NCBI RefSeq assembly: GCF_009389715.1 | Contig: NC_052397.1 | Location: 14,828,129 to 14,892,128, forward strand | Source: Phoenix dactylifera | Lineage: Eukaryota; Streptophyta; Magnoliopsida; Arecales; Arecaceae | DNA length: 64,000 bases | Direction of reading: 5' to 3' | Shown: positions 12,153-25,230 of the stretch, in pieces | Position numbering within the stretch: position 1 is the stretch's first letter | How the letters are laid out: every line of letters starts with the position of its first letter | Notes under the pieces: model-generated | What the model was told of the DNA's origin: nothing | Database searches by the model: none | What the model saw: the letters and a program-made list of their open reading frames with translations, nothing else | Made by a program: the position numbers and the translations under genes

Positions 12153-12245
12153 ATGACGGATCTCAACTTACCCTCTATTTTGGTGCCTATAATGGGCCTA
12201 ATATTTCTCATATTTGCAATTGCCTCTTTATCTCTTTGTGTCTAA
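12153..12245 (+). pseudogene. psaI: Nuclear copy of plastid psaI (photosystem I subunit VIII)
   Basis: The frame starting at 12153 reads MTDLNLPSILVPIMGLIF and stays open for 30 codons to a TAA at 12243-12245. Plastid PsaI begins MTDLNLPSI and has about 36 residues. The stop falls where the normal protein continues with its polar tail, so this copy lacks the C-terminus. PsaI is a one-helix thylakoid subunit and would not work from a bare nuclear copy without a transit peptide. Its neighbour, ycf4, follows in the same order and orientation as in plastid genomes. Confidence 0.85.
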
Positions 12246-12540
12246 GAAAAAAAGTTCTCTGGAATTTCATCAATTTATTTCGACATAGGATCATAATATA
12301 GATATTTATTTAGTGTAATATGTTACGAGATGGGTCTCTTTCCAAACACAAATAGAAGAACGGTAAAAATGGATCAGCGAATATTTTATTTAAATGGAAA
12401 GTCAATATATTTAATAAATTGCTCCTAATTGTTTGCATTAGAAAAGTGCTAGTTAATGAAAATTACTTTGGGATCAAGAAGGTACATTCATATGGGTTAG
12501 TCTCTCAATTCCAAACGAATGCAATTGTGTCTAGTAAAGT

Positions 12541-12891
12541 ATGAATAAATGGATAGAATTTATAACGGCATCTCAAAAGACACATAATTTTTTTTCTGAG
12601 CTTACATCTTTTTTTTATGTTCACTAAGTTTCTTAATGGTTAGAACTTTCAGTAATCTTGCTAGGAATCTGATATCCATATTTCCATCTCAATGGATTAT
12701 ATTTTTCCATAAAGGATCGTGGTGTCTTTCTATGGTACTGCAGCTCTATTCATTAGCTCCTATTTATAGTGCATAATTTCCTAAAATATAGGGAATGGTT
12801 ATGACCTATTCGATAAAAATCACGGAATCGTATGTCTTTTGCATTGGTGATTTCCAAGAATAAATCATGCATCTTTCTTCGCTTACTTATG
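12541..12891 (+). pseudogene. ycf4: Nuclear copy of plastid ycf4 (5' part)
   Basis: It starts at ATG 12541 and follows the plastid ycf4 sequence, recognisable by stretches such as AGGAATCTGATATC, GGTTATGACC and CTTCGCTTACTTATG. A short deletion just after the start and several stops destroy the frame. Ycf4 is a photosystem I assembly factor. The copy ends abruptly inside the gene at about 12891, where rbcL sequence begins. The spacer between psaI and ycf4 (12246-12540) also looks plastid-like. Confidence 0.8.
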
Positions 12892-13005
12892 CCTACGTTG
12901 ACGAAATCTTTTGGGATGATTCTGTACTACAGTTTGGCGAAGGAACTTTAGGACATCTTTAGAGAAATGTACTCAATGCAATAGCTAATTGGGTGGCTAT
13001 AGAAG
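12892..13005 (+). pseudogene. rbcL: Nuclear fragment of plastid rbcL
   Basis: About 114 bp match the rbcL region encoding the [20 protein letters not shown] segment, including GATGATTCTGTACTACAGTT and GGAACTTTAGGACA. It is joined directly to the end of the ycf4 piece. In plastid genomes rbcL lies upstream of psaI-ycf4, so this junction is not colinear. The frame is broken by substitutions and the ends are arbitrary. Confidence 0.8.
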
Positions 13006-13529
13006 GACTTCCTATGATTATTTATAGCATGAATGGGTCAATCATCCACTTTGCATCTTTTTGAGCAAAAATGACTATTGTTCCTCAATTAATCAAAAAT
13101 TTTGGTCTTTAAGAAGTATCATGATTGTCCAATAAAAAATAAAAAAGATTTCAATTTATTCAAACGAACAATTTAAACACTTATTGACCGTAACAATTGA
13201 TTGTGTAAAGTTGATTATTCAGATCTTTCAATTTATAGATGTGGATCTCATACCTACGAATAGAGATATTCCCAATACTCACAAAAATAGAAAAAGTGAC
13301 TTGGACAAAAAATAAAAATAAAGTGACAAACACAAATCTTGTTTATCGATAGCCTCTAATCAATCAATAAAATATTAGTTAATACGTAATTAATTGAAGT
13401 ACAATCAACAATGATCTCGATAAGAATAGTCACAACACTAAGGTAACCGGCACCAAATTAATAGTGCAATATTGATTAGATCAGAAATATACTATTACTC
13501 ATTCTCAATATTATTACTCATTCTCAATA
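13006..13529. other. Unassigned stretch between plastid pieces
   Basis: It lies between the rbcL and trnL-CAA fragments. It may contain further plastid-derived pieces, but I recognise none with confidence. Confidence 0.3.
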
Positions 13530-13604
13530 CCATGCGATTCAAACCTCCATGCTCATTAGCACAAGGTTTTGAGTCTCGCATGCCTACCATTTCACCATTA
13601 AGGC
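13530..13604 (-). pseudogene. trnL-CAA: Nuclear copy of plastid trnL-CAA, degenerate
   Basis: On the minus strand it starts at 13604 with GCCTTAATGGTGAAATGGTA and keeps the GAGACTCAAAA anticodon arm (anticodon CAA) and a GGAGGTTTGAATC T arm. The anticodon stem is mismatched, and the 3' half of the acceptor stem is gone, so it should not fold as a working tRNA. In plastids trnL-CAA lies in the inverted repeat, far from psaI, ycf4 and rbcL. Confidence 0.8.
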
Positions 13605-15641
13605 ATCTTAAAAGTATATAGTATTCCATAAATATGATATATAGAATATTGGACAAAGGTTGGAATATTTCTAACGATTAGTTATGCCACATAGCCCGAG
13701 TCTAACATCAAATTGCTTCAATTTAAATTATCTAAAAGATACCTAATATATATCAAAAAGATGAACAATCAAGCTTATTTCTAAATTAAATAGAAATCTA
13801 AAGAAATGAATATGGTAACCAAATAACGATAGATATCAAAAGCAGGTCCCATCACACCTATTCCTAATCCTAAATTAAGCAAGTATGTAAATGACTTGTT
13901 AACAACTAAATGATGTTAAAGGTTCTAAATGATATAATCCCCTTATCTCAGAAAAGGCACTTCAGAAGCGAAAAATGGTTGCCCAATGAAGAACCAAGGA
14001 ATAGAACAACTCAAAGATGTCTATGACAGCAATCTTTAGGAACCTCATGGAAGCATGGCTAAGCGCATATTTAAACACTACAAGGCAGAACTGCTGGATT
14101 TCTGATTAGGAAACCTAACCAAACTAGCTTCAGAGACTGTAAGGCAATAAGCCAAGTCAAGTTGTGGGTAAGATGTCAACATACACTGACGACAAGCTTA
14201 GCAGCCACCATTGAAAGTAACAAGTCTTACTTCAGAGAGAACTATGGATCTTGTATCTCAACAAGGATGGAGAACATGATTGAAGTACAATGTACAAAAG
14301 ATTTTCTGCTGTATAGGCTTCCATTATGAAAGAAGCCTGCGAGCAGCACATTAACTGTATCAATCTAGTATCTCTAGCTTTTAAGTCTTTAAACAGAAAC
14401 CAGAGTTTACAAAGCAGTAGACTGTGTTTTGAGCATAACTCGAACTCCGAAACCTGTAGAATCCACCCGTTACACAGGCTAATATATGTCCGAGGCCATT
14501 GATGACAATAAAGGTCCGTGATACTATAAACATGCTATATCGCTGAGTGCACACCAAAGAAAAAATGGGAGGACAAAATTTTCTACAAGGGCAAGACCAT
14601 TTCTTCTCAAACCTCAAGCCTCCAAGAATTCCCTGAGCAAACAAGAGGAAGACAGTTAAGCTCAAACTCCATAAGAAAAACAATGCATATATTTGTAGAA
14701 TACAGATATTAAACATTAGTTCACTCTACCAATTTCAGGGTCATCTAAATATTTTCACGAAATGGCATGTTAAAACATATCAAAGCCACTTAGTAAGGCA
14801 AATATACCAGCCAGGAATCAAACCAAGAGGACAGTAATTTCATAAAGCACAGGACTCAGATATTTTGTTGCCAAACTTGTAACCCCATCATCAAAAGGAG
14901 CAGGTGCATTTTACAACGTAAAGTGAAAGGCACAACCCATGATTATAGGTATTTAGTATATCATTTTAGTAGGTAGCAGTTAAAGAAGACTGAAAATTTG
15001 CATGTCATAAATACAAACACCTCATATAGAATCTATTGGTGGAAATCAATATAAAAGCAGTCAGATAATTGCAAGGAAAACTGAGTCTTCAATATACTCC
15101 CAGCACAATTCAGCCCATCAATATCCATAGTAAAGGCCAAAAAATAGGTCCCGATTAATCATTCACAAGTGTGGGTTTCAAATTATGTACACTATTTATC
15201 CATACACATAATGCTAAATAAAGTCCTAAATCCTGACCTCGATGAAATTACTGTAACAAAAAACGTAATCCTTTTTGTACATAGCAGGGGAAGGATCAGA
15301 TACTTTTAATAAGTAATTAAAACATCATGTCATCTAGGATCATCATCACTGGATCACAAAATGCTATCTCCATTGGAAATAATAGTGGCAGTCAAAATGT
15401 TCACGATCCTGTTCCAGAGTCAGTAGACCGGCAGGATTCTATTACATCGATCACTTATATGCACAAAATAAGAAAATAGTACATTCTTGACAGTCAAGCT
15501 GTTTGATGAACAAATATTATCCAACACAAATCCTACTTAATTGAGTCTGTAAGAAGGTATAGCATGCAGATGCATCATATGAAGGGCAATAAAAGAAAAG
15601 ATGAACATACAATAAGCAATGCAAGCAACAAATTTGAGTAT
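13605..15641. other. Region 3' of the LRR gene
   Basis: No coding exon is found. The part near 15641 should hold the 3' untranslated region and poly(A) site of the LRR gene. Alternative 3' exons could lie here but I cannot show any. The minus-strand open frame at 14381-14716 is not protein-like. Confidence 0.4.
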
Positions 15642-18600
15642 CTATCGCAAATCAACACCCTCGTCCAGTCCAGTGGAGCTCAACATAACATTTGAATCAA
15701 TTTGCTTGTCAAATTTCTGTTTTCTTCGTGCTTCAAACTCTTGAAATCCTTCCATCTATAGAAAAAATAAGCAGTAGTAACTTTAAAAGCAAATAGTCCC
15801 AAAGGGAATAAGAAAATATACAATCATGTTCTGATAAAATCTCCTAGACAACCAAAAAGGGAATGGGGTGACTAACTTGCTGGAACTGCTCCATTGAAAT
15901 CGGATTGTCATGAAGAGAGAGATTTTGTAGAGCTTTGCAGTCTTTCAGAAGATTCTGAGGTAGCTGATATCATTAGATTGTATCAATATTTTAAGACAAA
16001 ATGTAATAATAAGGAAACACACATACAAAGATTTTTTTTAAGAAAAAGATTAAAAACATTGAATTATAGTATGTAAATACAAAGCTGTAATATCCATATG
16101 CCATATATCTTATACCTGTTGTATATTATTACGGTTCAACAAAAGAGACTTTAAGTGAACGAGATTGCAAATTGATGGAGGGAGGTCTTCAATTGAGTTG
16201 TCTGCATGCAAAATTAATCAAATTATTGATAACGAATAATGGAACAAGGAGCCAGATGTCAAATTGCATGTTTAATAAAGTATTATAATAAAATTTTCAT
16301 CTAAATACAATAGATGGAATTGCAAAAGAATATTTGCGTTCAAGAACAGAACTTTATAGCACTCTGATAATTCTATATACATGATTCTTGTTAAAGTGTG
16401 GAAATGGTGAGAAAAATAAGTTAAATCATTTGGATGATAAACCTTTACTGGTATGAGCATACTATACAGATAAGGATCTTGAAGGCTTGCCACATTTTGG
16501 AAGAGAGACATGATTTTTTTTTATAAAAAAAAGACAAAAAGAAGAATTCTGTGAACAATGTGGAAGGAAGTGTGCTGAATTTCACATGACAAATAGAATT
16601 GAAGCATATCAAACAAGCATGTTCAGTGGCACATGAGCCATACTAGAAACATTTTTCAAGTTACATGGTGCATATGATACTTCTAAGTGAAGGAAAGAAC
16701 AACCATGGTCAACTTCATAACAGATAAAATGGAAGATACTGAATCCATATTTTCCGACTGTCCACCAAATTTGCAGCAACGTCAGTTATTGGATTAAGTA
16801 ACGAAAAATCAAAAGAAGTTCACAGTTGTAATCAGAAACAATTTTAGGATCTGTTACACATATTTTTCTTTCCTTTTATTAATAAAAGGAACTTATAGGT
16901 GTCCATTAGCACAGCCCGTTCAAAAATCTTTCAGAACTTATTCATGTACTGAAAACTGGTATCCATATGAAACCAAGTTCTTCAATTTACATTGCAGTAG
17001 ATAAATCAACCATACTTTGATTGGGACATAATCTACCATACTAAGGCTTACAGAGGTCCAACTTGTTAAAATATTTAGGCAAAAAGGAGCAGTTAAGATC
17101 TGAAGAATCAATGACCAGCAAAATCATGTAGCAGATTTGTAATTTTACTGAGGGTTTCAGACTCATAGTTAGGTCTCAGACAAGGATAATTGTGACACTT
17201 ACAAAAGATTAATTATGTCATACATTTCTTAAAAAGGAAAACTTTTACTGCGGAAGAATAACAAAAGTTTCCACTTATGTTAATTGTGTGGCTGAATGAT
17301 GGTAAAATTAACAAAATTACCATTTGCCTGAAATTCTTCCAAGGAGGTGCAACCTCCAATTGATTCTGGGAAGGATTTTAACTTGTTCTTGGACACATTT
17401 AATAGCAGCAACTGCAGACATCAAGAACATGAATAAGAGCACAGTCTGAAAACATTATAAATCACAATAATATAACGACAACAAATGATAATGACTTTGA
17501 ACCATGATCACCAATGCATGAGGTTTGGAATACAGTAATCTGTGACCGCCTTATAGTATGATGCCAATTGAAATAATATAAGGTTAGAAGCATTAAACAA
17601 AATAAAAATTATAGTACATAAGAATTCTGCACACATAAAAAGAAAGAACTTATTTAAAAGTCAAAGTATGTGAAGCAACTTATCTAACAACTCCAATGAG
17701 AACTAGTAAAAGCAGATACACTAAACTGCATGCCTTATCACATTTATAGGAGGTTGACTTATTGCATCAAACATATAGTCCCACACGAATCAAGAACCTT
17801 CTATGCCCAGCACTCAACCTAACATCAAGAATATGTCGATCAGAGCCCATTCCTGGTTAAGGACCAGACAAGAGAAGGCACCACGAGGCCTCAAAATTAG
17901 TGGAAGGAGAAATATGGTTATAGTTTAAACTCATGCAAGCCAGAAGCATGCTCAGATATTCACACCAAACAGGGTGGAATCAAATAAAAAAGGTTGAACA
18001 TAAGGTTAAAAGTAACATTGGAACACAAGTCCTTAGGTGATATGTTGTGGATGGAAAGTGAATGTATTTTGTATGTAAAATTGATCTCTATAAAGAATCA
18101 CCTAAGTCCATCATCTACATAAGTATATGATACAATTGAAGACATCTATTTTATTTTTTGCAGGGCATGTTCATTAAGCCTTCTTAATTCTTAGAGAAAG
18201 GCTACATATTAGCATTGCATGTAGCATTCATGATATGAAATGGAAGATGCTTGAAATTTATAAGTTTATACAAATAAAACAGAAAGTGACAAAGAAAGTG
18301 TTTACAATCTAATATAAATTCATGTTCAGAGTTCAAGGGAGCACAAACATGCATCTGTACCTAGTATGCCAAGCAGAAGGTTTGAACCAAGCACTGAGTT
18401 ATTAATGAGGACAGTGTTTGATACAATTTAAATTTCCTTGGTACAAGAAATCCTAACATGCTCTCTGAAGTCTACACCATATTAACAATATTCTCCAAAT
18501 TACTGGAAAATTCTCAAAGCATTCTCTCTTTTCTTGGTCAAAAGAATTACTCGTTAACAAGAAATGCTCATTACAAATTATAAAAGTTATTAACATATTT

Positions 18601-21600
18601 TATTATTTATTTACAAAAACTTCACAAGCAACCAACAAACCTTTACGAATGACAAATAAATGATGGTACACATTTCTGATGGTTCTTTTTTGCCTTCTGC
18701 TTAATGTTCCTGCCTCTCCCACAATTGCTTTCATGTGAATAAATACAGAAATATTTCAATATCCTTACATTCTTTGTTTTTGTTAACTACAGAAATATTT
18801 CAATATCCTTACATTCTTTGTTTTTATTAACTACTTTTAAAAATTTTAATTACCCTATTTTTCTTTAAAATCTTTTGGCAAGCTATTAAATTTCTTTCTG
18901 AATTCTGAATCTTTACCTCTAGATAAACTGTTCCCAAATGTTGAACATGTAATTGTGCGCTAAGCATTTCTGTTATGTGGTTATAAGTGGCAAAAGTATA
19001 GTACATGTATAGAAGTTTTATGAGAAAAACTTAAATCACTATGTCGAAGATAAATGTCCGAAAACATGACACTGCCACTACATTTAGTGCCAGAAAGAAG
19101 AGAAATGTGTGACAAAGCTACATGACTACCCTCAAATCAACTACAAAACACCAAAGAACGGTCTTTCACTTCACATTATTCAACATTGCCAAGCAGATTG
19201 TCATCATCAATAGATTCAAAAGCATATAATACCTCGAAGAAACAAATATTGGTATCTTGTTTCAACATGCACAGATCATGACATAAATCTTGCACTACCC
19301 CTGTGCAGTTGCATCAACTTTGAATACAAAGCCTCAATCTGAACTAACTTTTCCTCTGCCATGTATTATTGTGACTTAGAAGAGCATTCTCTTTGATTTA
19401 CTAAATTAATGTTAGTTCCCAACAATAGAAAAAAGGATTTGGAAAAGGTCAGAAGCAGGAATATAAGCATGACCAAGAAAAAGACTTAATGGAAAAATCA
19501 ACAAGTTTCATGCTGATCACAAATGAGAAAAGTGTTACCTAATCACTTTGCATGAGTGACAAGTATCTACTTGTCCCTTAGTGTTGGACATTTTCCCATC
19601 AAAAATCCCAACATGGGCAGATTTCCATACAGTGCAAACAATTACATAGAAAATATGAATATCTTAAGATATGTCGATCGTTGGTGTAAGTTGACTTAGT
19701 TAATAGCACTTCTAATCAAAGAAAACTTATATTTATGCCATATTAACATTAAAAGAAAGAAAGAAAGAAAAGCTAAGTAGGCCACTTCACTTGAAGAGTT
19801 TGGACATTTTGACTGATACTGTTTAATTGCAATATAGTCGAAAATCTGAGTATCATCAATTGCAATAAGGTGTTTTTTGACAAGACACAAAAGGAAGCTC
19901 TAAGTAACCACACTTCTACCTGGTGAAAAAGGGGCACTCTAATTTGCAGTCTTGGAGTACCATGCAATGTGGTGTTCAAGTGTCCAAAAGTGTCAGCACA
20001 CAAGAAGTGTCCAGTAACACAGACTGAGAGTGGAACAGGAATCAAAGAGAGAACTTAGTTCAAGAACTGGTGAACAACATAATATAGCAGTCTTTGATTC
20101 TAAAAGTGTGACTCAGAGTCAAACCTATCATTTACTCAAAGGCAGGAAAAAAACTTTAAAAAAAATGCAACATGCCCCTGTCATAATTTGAATATCAATT
20201 GTAAGAATGCATGTGACTCTCTTTTTTCCTAATATTCCATGACTGCCCCATCATAATTCAAATATAATATCTATCTCAGGTGATATTACAGCATTTATAG
20301 GCCACCATCTCAAACTATGCAAAAACAACTTGTTAAAAGCTTGTAAAAGACGAAATGATTAGCCTACCAAAGTGCATAAATACCTGCACCTGAAATATTG
20401 CACATACTAAGGTAACTTCATTCAAGTTCACATGCCCAGTAACAGAAGACAACACCACCACAAAGATGGTAACATGCTTAACTAGATTCGTTCCATTCCA
20501 GTAAACACCATGCAACAGAAATATTCATTTTTTAACAGAATACTCACGTTTCGCAAATCCCCTATAGCTTTAGGCAGGCATGTTAATGAATTCCCAGTGA
20601 TAGATAACCGCTCAAGCCTGGAAAGATAACACACTAGAGAAAAGAAAACACATTGTAAGCTGAATACAGAAGAACAGCATATCACTATTATGAATGAAAT
20701 AGAGCCTGCAAACTTCATGCATACATGGAGATGGTTTGGGACATATGCAAGTAAAATTGATTTTTACCACAAGGCAAAAGCCATGTCATACTCTAAGATT
20801 GCCATAACAGTAAGTTTATTTTATAAGAACATCTTCTATGTATACAAAAGAAAATTACATTCATCAGGCAAAGTAGTAATCCGATTTCCATCAAGTGTGA
20901 GGACCTTTAGCGACCGAAGATTTCCCATGGTAGTCGGAAGGCGTTCAATCAGATTACGAGCTAAAACCTGAAGTAAAAGACAAGCATTTAACATTTAAAG
21001 AGTTTCTTGTTTAAACTACTCCCATGTCAGCTAAAAGAATGACCAGAATGGTCAAAGTTCAGTGCATATAAATCAACAGAACCAGAAAGTTGTTGACCCT
21101 ACCAGACGCTGCATGCTAATTAATTTGCTGATCTCCGGATGTATCTCAACTGCAGGAGGAAAATAACAACAAAATTTAACTTTGTTTGTTAAAGAGAGAA
21201 AATATTCCAGGAAAAATAAATATTTACTTCAAGGTAACATGTAGTGATTTTCAAGTTGCCAGCTACTTATTGTTTTACCATCTAATCCATAAATAAGCAA
21301 CATATATGGCTCTCCATATGCCATTCTGGAGTTACAAAATCATTAAATATTTAGTAAGCTCAAAACATATTTATAAAATTCAAGTTTTGAAAGGTTTTGA
21401 TTGAGTATGTTACACATTTCTTATTTTCATACGTGATATTTAAGTTCGACCATTTTTATATAAACCAGACCAACATGTCTGCGAAGTCAAAAATTTTATT
21501 ATAAAACTCAAGTTTTGATAGGTTTTGATTGACTTTGTTACACATTTCTTATTTTCGTACGTGATATTTAAGTTCGCCATTTTTATATAAACAAGACCAA

Positions 21601-24600
21601 CATGTCTACGAAATCAAAAAGTTTATTGTGATATGGTGGACATTCTCCTGCATTCTCAAAATTCAAAGTGTAAATACAAATAAATGAACAATGAGATGGA
21701 GGGTTCTTAGCAAGGGTAAAATTTTCTTTTGGCCAATAATATTGCAATACGTGAGCAAGGAAGACATATTCTCTTTAGTTTGTTACTTTGTTTAAATTAA
21801 AAACAACACCAGCTGAAAAGTCTGAAACCTAATGAAACCAAGCAAAACTTCCATTTCACATCATTTCAGCTAAAGTAAGGATTGTTTCCGCCAAATATGT
21901 GTCTCACTTGGGACACCCCAAATGGTATATCGCCAGTTAAAGGATAAAGCTTACTAAGTTACAAGTAGTCCAATCACTAAGCATGATCCATCAAAACTGG
22001 GACGAAACAAGCCAAAGAAATGCACAGCATATAGTAGTTTCTTATATCAGCTAATGGTTTCATCATTTGTGGATCATATATATGCATCACGTATAAATGT
22101 ATAATATAATTATTACTTGTTTACTTTTCTCAATAGAAGCATAAGCGAGCCTAGAATTCTCAATGGAAAATGAGATATTGTAGGTTCTGTAATTGTCAGT
22201 AGCTGGCATTAAGTATTCGGGATATAGCAAAAGGAAATGGTATGGAATTGAATCAAATTTCTCAATATGCACTTTTAAAAAAATGTTATTACCTGAAGAG
22301 GAAAAAGAAGAGACTAAAAGCGTGATAACAAAGTATGAACTCTACTAGTGTACCATTATTTCAGTAGTCACAAACTTCTACTAGAAATACATAATCAGCA
22401 AATTCTATATAACAATCATACCTTATACTAAATTAAAATGAAAAAAAAATGACTTACCTATTCTGTTGTTTGTCAAATCAAGTGTGCGAACAAAAGTACC
22501 CACTTCAAGAACTTCACTTGGTAAAGCCTATAAAAGAAGAGTTTAGTTTATAACCTCTATTGGCAATGTCAATATTGAGGTAAAGCAACAGTCTTAGAAT
22601 AAAATTTTCTATTATATTAGAATCAATCATGGGAACAAAAGGAATACTAATGGCACCTAATGTCCCCCACCTCCCTTTGCAGGGAGAAAAAAGAATGAAG
22701 AAAGAAAAAACAAAGAAGAAGAAGGCGAACAAGAGTCATATACCTCAAAGAAAGTAAGGGTTTTCTATTTCTTTTTATATCTCTTTCTTGTCTCTTCTAT
22801 GCATACTTGGAAGCTGGAAAAATCAAAATTTTAGTGGTGTTTGAGCCCCATGTTTTCCTCTTTCATGCATCCACTCCTTTCACCACCTTAAGAGCTGTAA
22901 CATAGTTGATCCCTCTGATTTTCTCATTTGCATGACTTTGTCATATTGTACCATCTCTTTCCCCTTGCTCTAGCTCCAGAAACTTTCAATCAACATCTTC
23001 AACAAACAACTCCATCGCATCCAAACTACCATATTTTACTTGCTCCACTTGTATGAAGGGCATCAAAATAATTCTGGTTATACCACAACTCATGAGGATA
23101 TTTTGGACATATTCGCACTCCTAAGGTTCTCATGTCAAGAGACAATATGATATCATACCTACATCTACCTATGTTAATCGTAACTGTAAGAAAAAAGACT
23201 TGCATCATAATGGGGGCATCAACCAAATTTCTTCCATAGCAAGGTGTAAAAAGTCACCCTGATGCTTATGGAGCTACAAATCACCACTCTAACAAGAAGT
23301 ATGCCGATGACTCCATTCCCACATCCAACTACTAGAATAGATCCTCCAAAACCAAGCACACTGAGTTCATTTCCACATTTCAGAGGGCCTCGTGGGGCAA
23401 CCATGGTCAAAACCATTATATCAGCACAAAAATAGTAATGAAGGACAAGATTCATGCAATAAGATCTTAATGACTGGAATAAAGATATGCCAGAAAATTC
23501 CAATGTTTGCCTAAATTTTGCTAATGAAAGACCAGGAGCTGTGTTACTTCGGTCCTATTGTTCATCCCAAAGTTCCCACAACCAAAACTTAGAAATGGGT
23601 AATGGTAAGACACTTGAGTATTGAGTCACACGACGATTTTTTTTAATATTAGAAGGATGCAACATGTAAACACATATCTGCACCCGACAGTCGTACTCAA
23701 GCCCATGTAACATAGCCTTGGAGACAAGTCTAGACCAAGTTGATGGTGCTTATCCTTGGCAGTCTTATAATTGTTGATTCAAATTAGCATCACTTCAAGT
23801 TTCAGAAGTTTCGAAAGTTCACTTGAATTGGAAGCCATCCAAATGCACCTTACTTCTAATCTAGTTTAATTCAAAAGCATCTGCCCACATCACAGTTGGG
23901 CTTTCGATGTGTTGGCTATCTTTTATGTATAGATGTGCCAGGGATGGGAAAATTTAGAGAAAAGTGTTGCCTATTTTTTTGCTTTTGATATTTATTATTT
24001 GTGGAACATTCCATCATAAATCTCTTTCTATCCTCCTTATTACATTATCTTCCCTCACTTTATCGTCCTTAAACGCTGCAATATATCCTTCATGACAAAG
24101 ATTGTTAAGATGGCCAGGGGTGTATATAAGATTGAATACAAAAAAAACGAGCACTAGTCATAATTCTGTGAAAAGAATGATGGCAAAGAAAGGGTTATTA
24201 ATGGAACATGCGTAGCCATTGGTGGCCCAAAAAAAAAAACGGATAAAGTAATTGGAAGCAGGTGGAGATGAAGATAGCTCCAAGAAGAAATGGCTTCAAG
24301 CAGTGTTCTACAATAGCTTATGCAGTTCCTCGTAGGGCCATGAATCACGCATAATCAACATTTAAACAGATTCCATGTTTTCCATATCACAGTAATTCAG
24401 TCGGGCTGTTCAATTTTAAAGTATAAGCACTTGATGTGAGAATTAACACCAAATGGGGTGCATTTCTCATAGAAATAATCAAAGAATCACAAATTGGCTC
24501 CTTCAACAATAACCATACAAAAGAAAAGGAATGAGCTTTTTTTTTCTAATTCATTCAACATTCCTTATACACAATTTAAAAACAAAAAGAAAAAAGAAAA

Positions 24601-24874
24601 ATAAGATATAGAAGACAAAATCACCAACGGCCGAGAATTTGCTTGCGTTCAATTTTTCCGGGGCTATTAAAACACAATTTGGGAAATCAAACAACACAAG
24701 AGAGAGAGAGAGAGGAAAAAAACCTAATTCGGCTGAAATTTAAACCAAAAAAAGAGAGAAGAAATCTAATAATACCTTCAATTTCGCGTCTCTGAGGGCG
24801 ACGATGCCGGTCGATCTCCACCGAGCGGTTCGATCAGCGCCCGAGCCTCCGCTCTTGCTGCTACAACACCCCAT
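15642..24874 (-). CDS. Leucine-rich-repeat protein, 262 residues, nine exons (LRRC57/PIRL-like)
   Basis: Coding exons on the minus strand are 24874-24776, 22527-22458, 21149-21103, 20967-20859, 20633-20548, 17411-17321, 16201-16116, 15963-15877 and 15755-15642. All have GT-AG borders and matching phases, and they sum to 789 nt including the TAG at 15642-15644. The protein starts MGCCSSKSGG, a classic site for myristoylation of Gly2 and palmitoylation of Cys3/Cys4, so membrane attachment is likely. About seven LRRs of the LxxLxLxxNxL type follow (for example LDLTNNRI, LTLDGNRI, LSITGNSLTCLP, LNVSKNKL, LLLNRNNIQQ). A conserved acidic/basic tail follows, MEGFQEFEARRKQKFDKQID, found in plant homologues of animal LRRC57. 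Such proteins are thought to act as small scaffolds; the substrate or partner is unknown. Introns are long, the largest being about 3.1 kb between 20547 and 17412. No damage is seen, and the family match is strong. Confidence 0.93.
18745..18832. repeat. Direct tandem duplication, 44-bp unit, in an LRR-gene intron
   Basis: The word ACAGAAATATTTCAATATCC restarts at 18745 and 18789 and the following bases match nearly perfectly. It is a local duplication inside the long intron 17412-20547. Confidence 0.85.
21370..21625. repeat. Direct tandem duplication, about 128-bp unit, in an LRR-gene intron
   Basis: CAAGTTTTGA...GGTTTTGATTGA...GTTACACATTTCTTATTTTC restarts at 21381 and 21509. The two units differ at scattered bases. 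They lie in the intron 21150-22457. Confidence 0.85.
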
Positions 24875-25230
24875 CTGTCAAGAAATTTTCTTTTTTCCCC
24901 CCGACGAAAAAAAGGTTTTCCCAATTAACCGGTGCTCCAATTCGTTGAATTATCGGAATCGAAACGAAAATAAGAACGAGCGATCATCCAACGCTTATAT
25001 AGAAGATATACGGAGAGCAGCCAGCGAGGGAGTCCGCCATCTCGAGGTGGACGACCTTTTTAACGTGGATCGGGGTTCTATCTTTTGCATAAAAGAAGGA
25101 TTCATATTACTTCCAAGAACCCACCGTTGGATCACCACGTGCACAGATCTCAAATCGAAAAGAAGATGATCCAACGGTGGTTTCGCTCGAAGGAAGGTCG
25201 ATCCTTCTTTCGCGCAAAAGATACGACGCA
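24875..25230 (-). promoter_or_regulatory. Upstream region of the LRR gene with a long imperfect hairpin
   Basis: Left arm 25080-25135 and right arm 25167-25222 are reverse complements over about 56 bp with some mismatches, separated by a 31-bp loop. The best-matching inner part is CACCGTTGGATCA against its complement, and the outer part is ATCTTTTGC...AAAGAAGGAT. The hairpin sits about 205 bp upstream of the LRR start codon. It may be a small MITE or a regulatory palindrome. No clear target duplication flanks it. Confidence 0.75.

Noticed and set aside
13530-13604. Functional nuclear tRNA-Leu
   Set aside because: It is a plastid trnL-CAA copy with a disrupted anticodon stem and a missing 3' acceptor strand, embedded in other plastid debris.
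24804-25169. Plus-strand open frame of 121 codons
   Set aside because: It is the antisense of LRR exon 1 and its promoter hairpin; no domain is seen.
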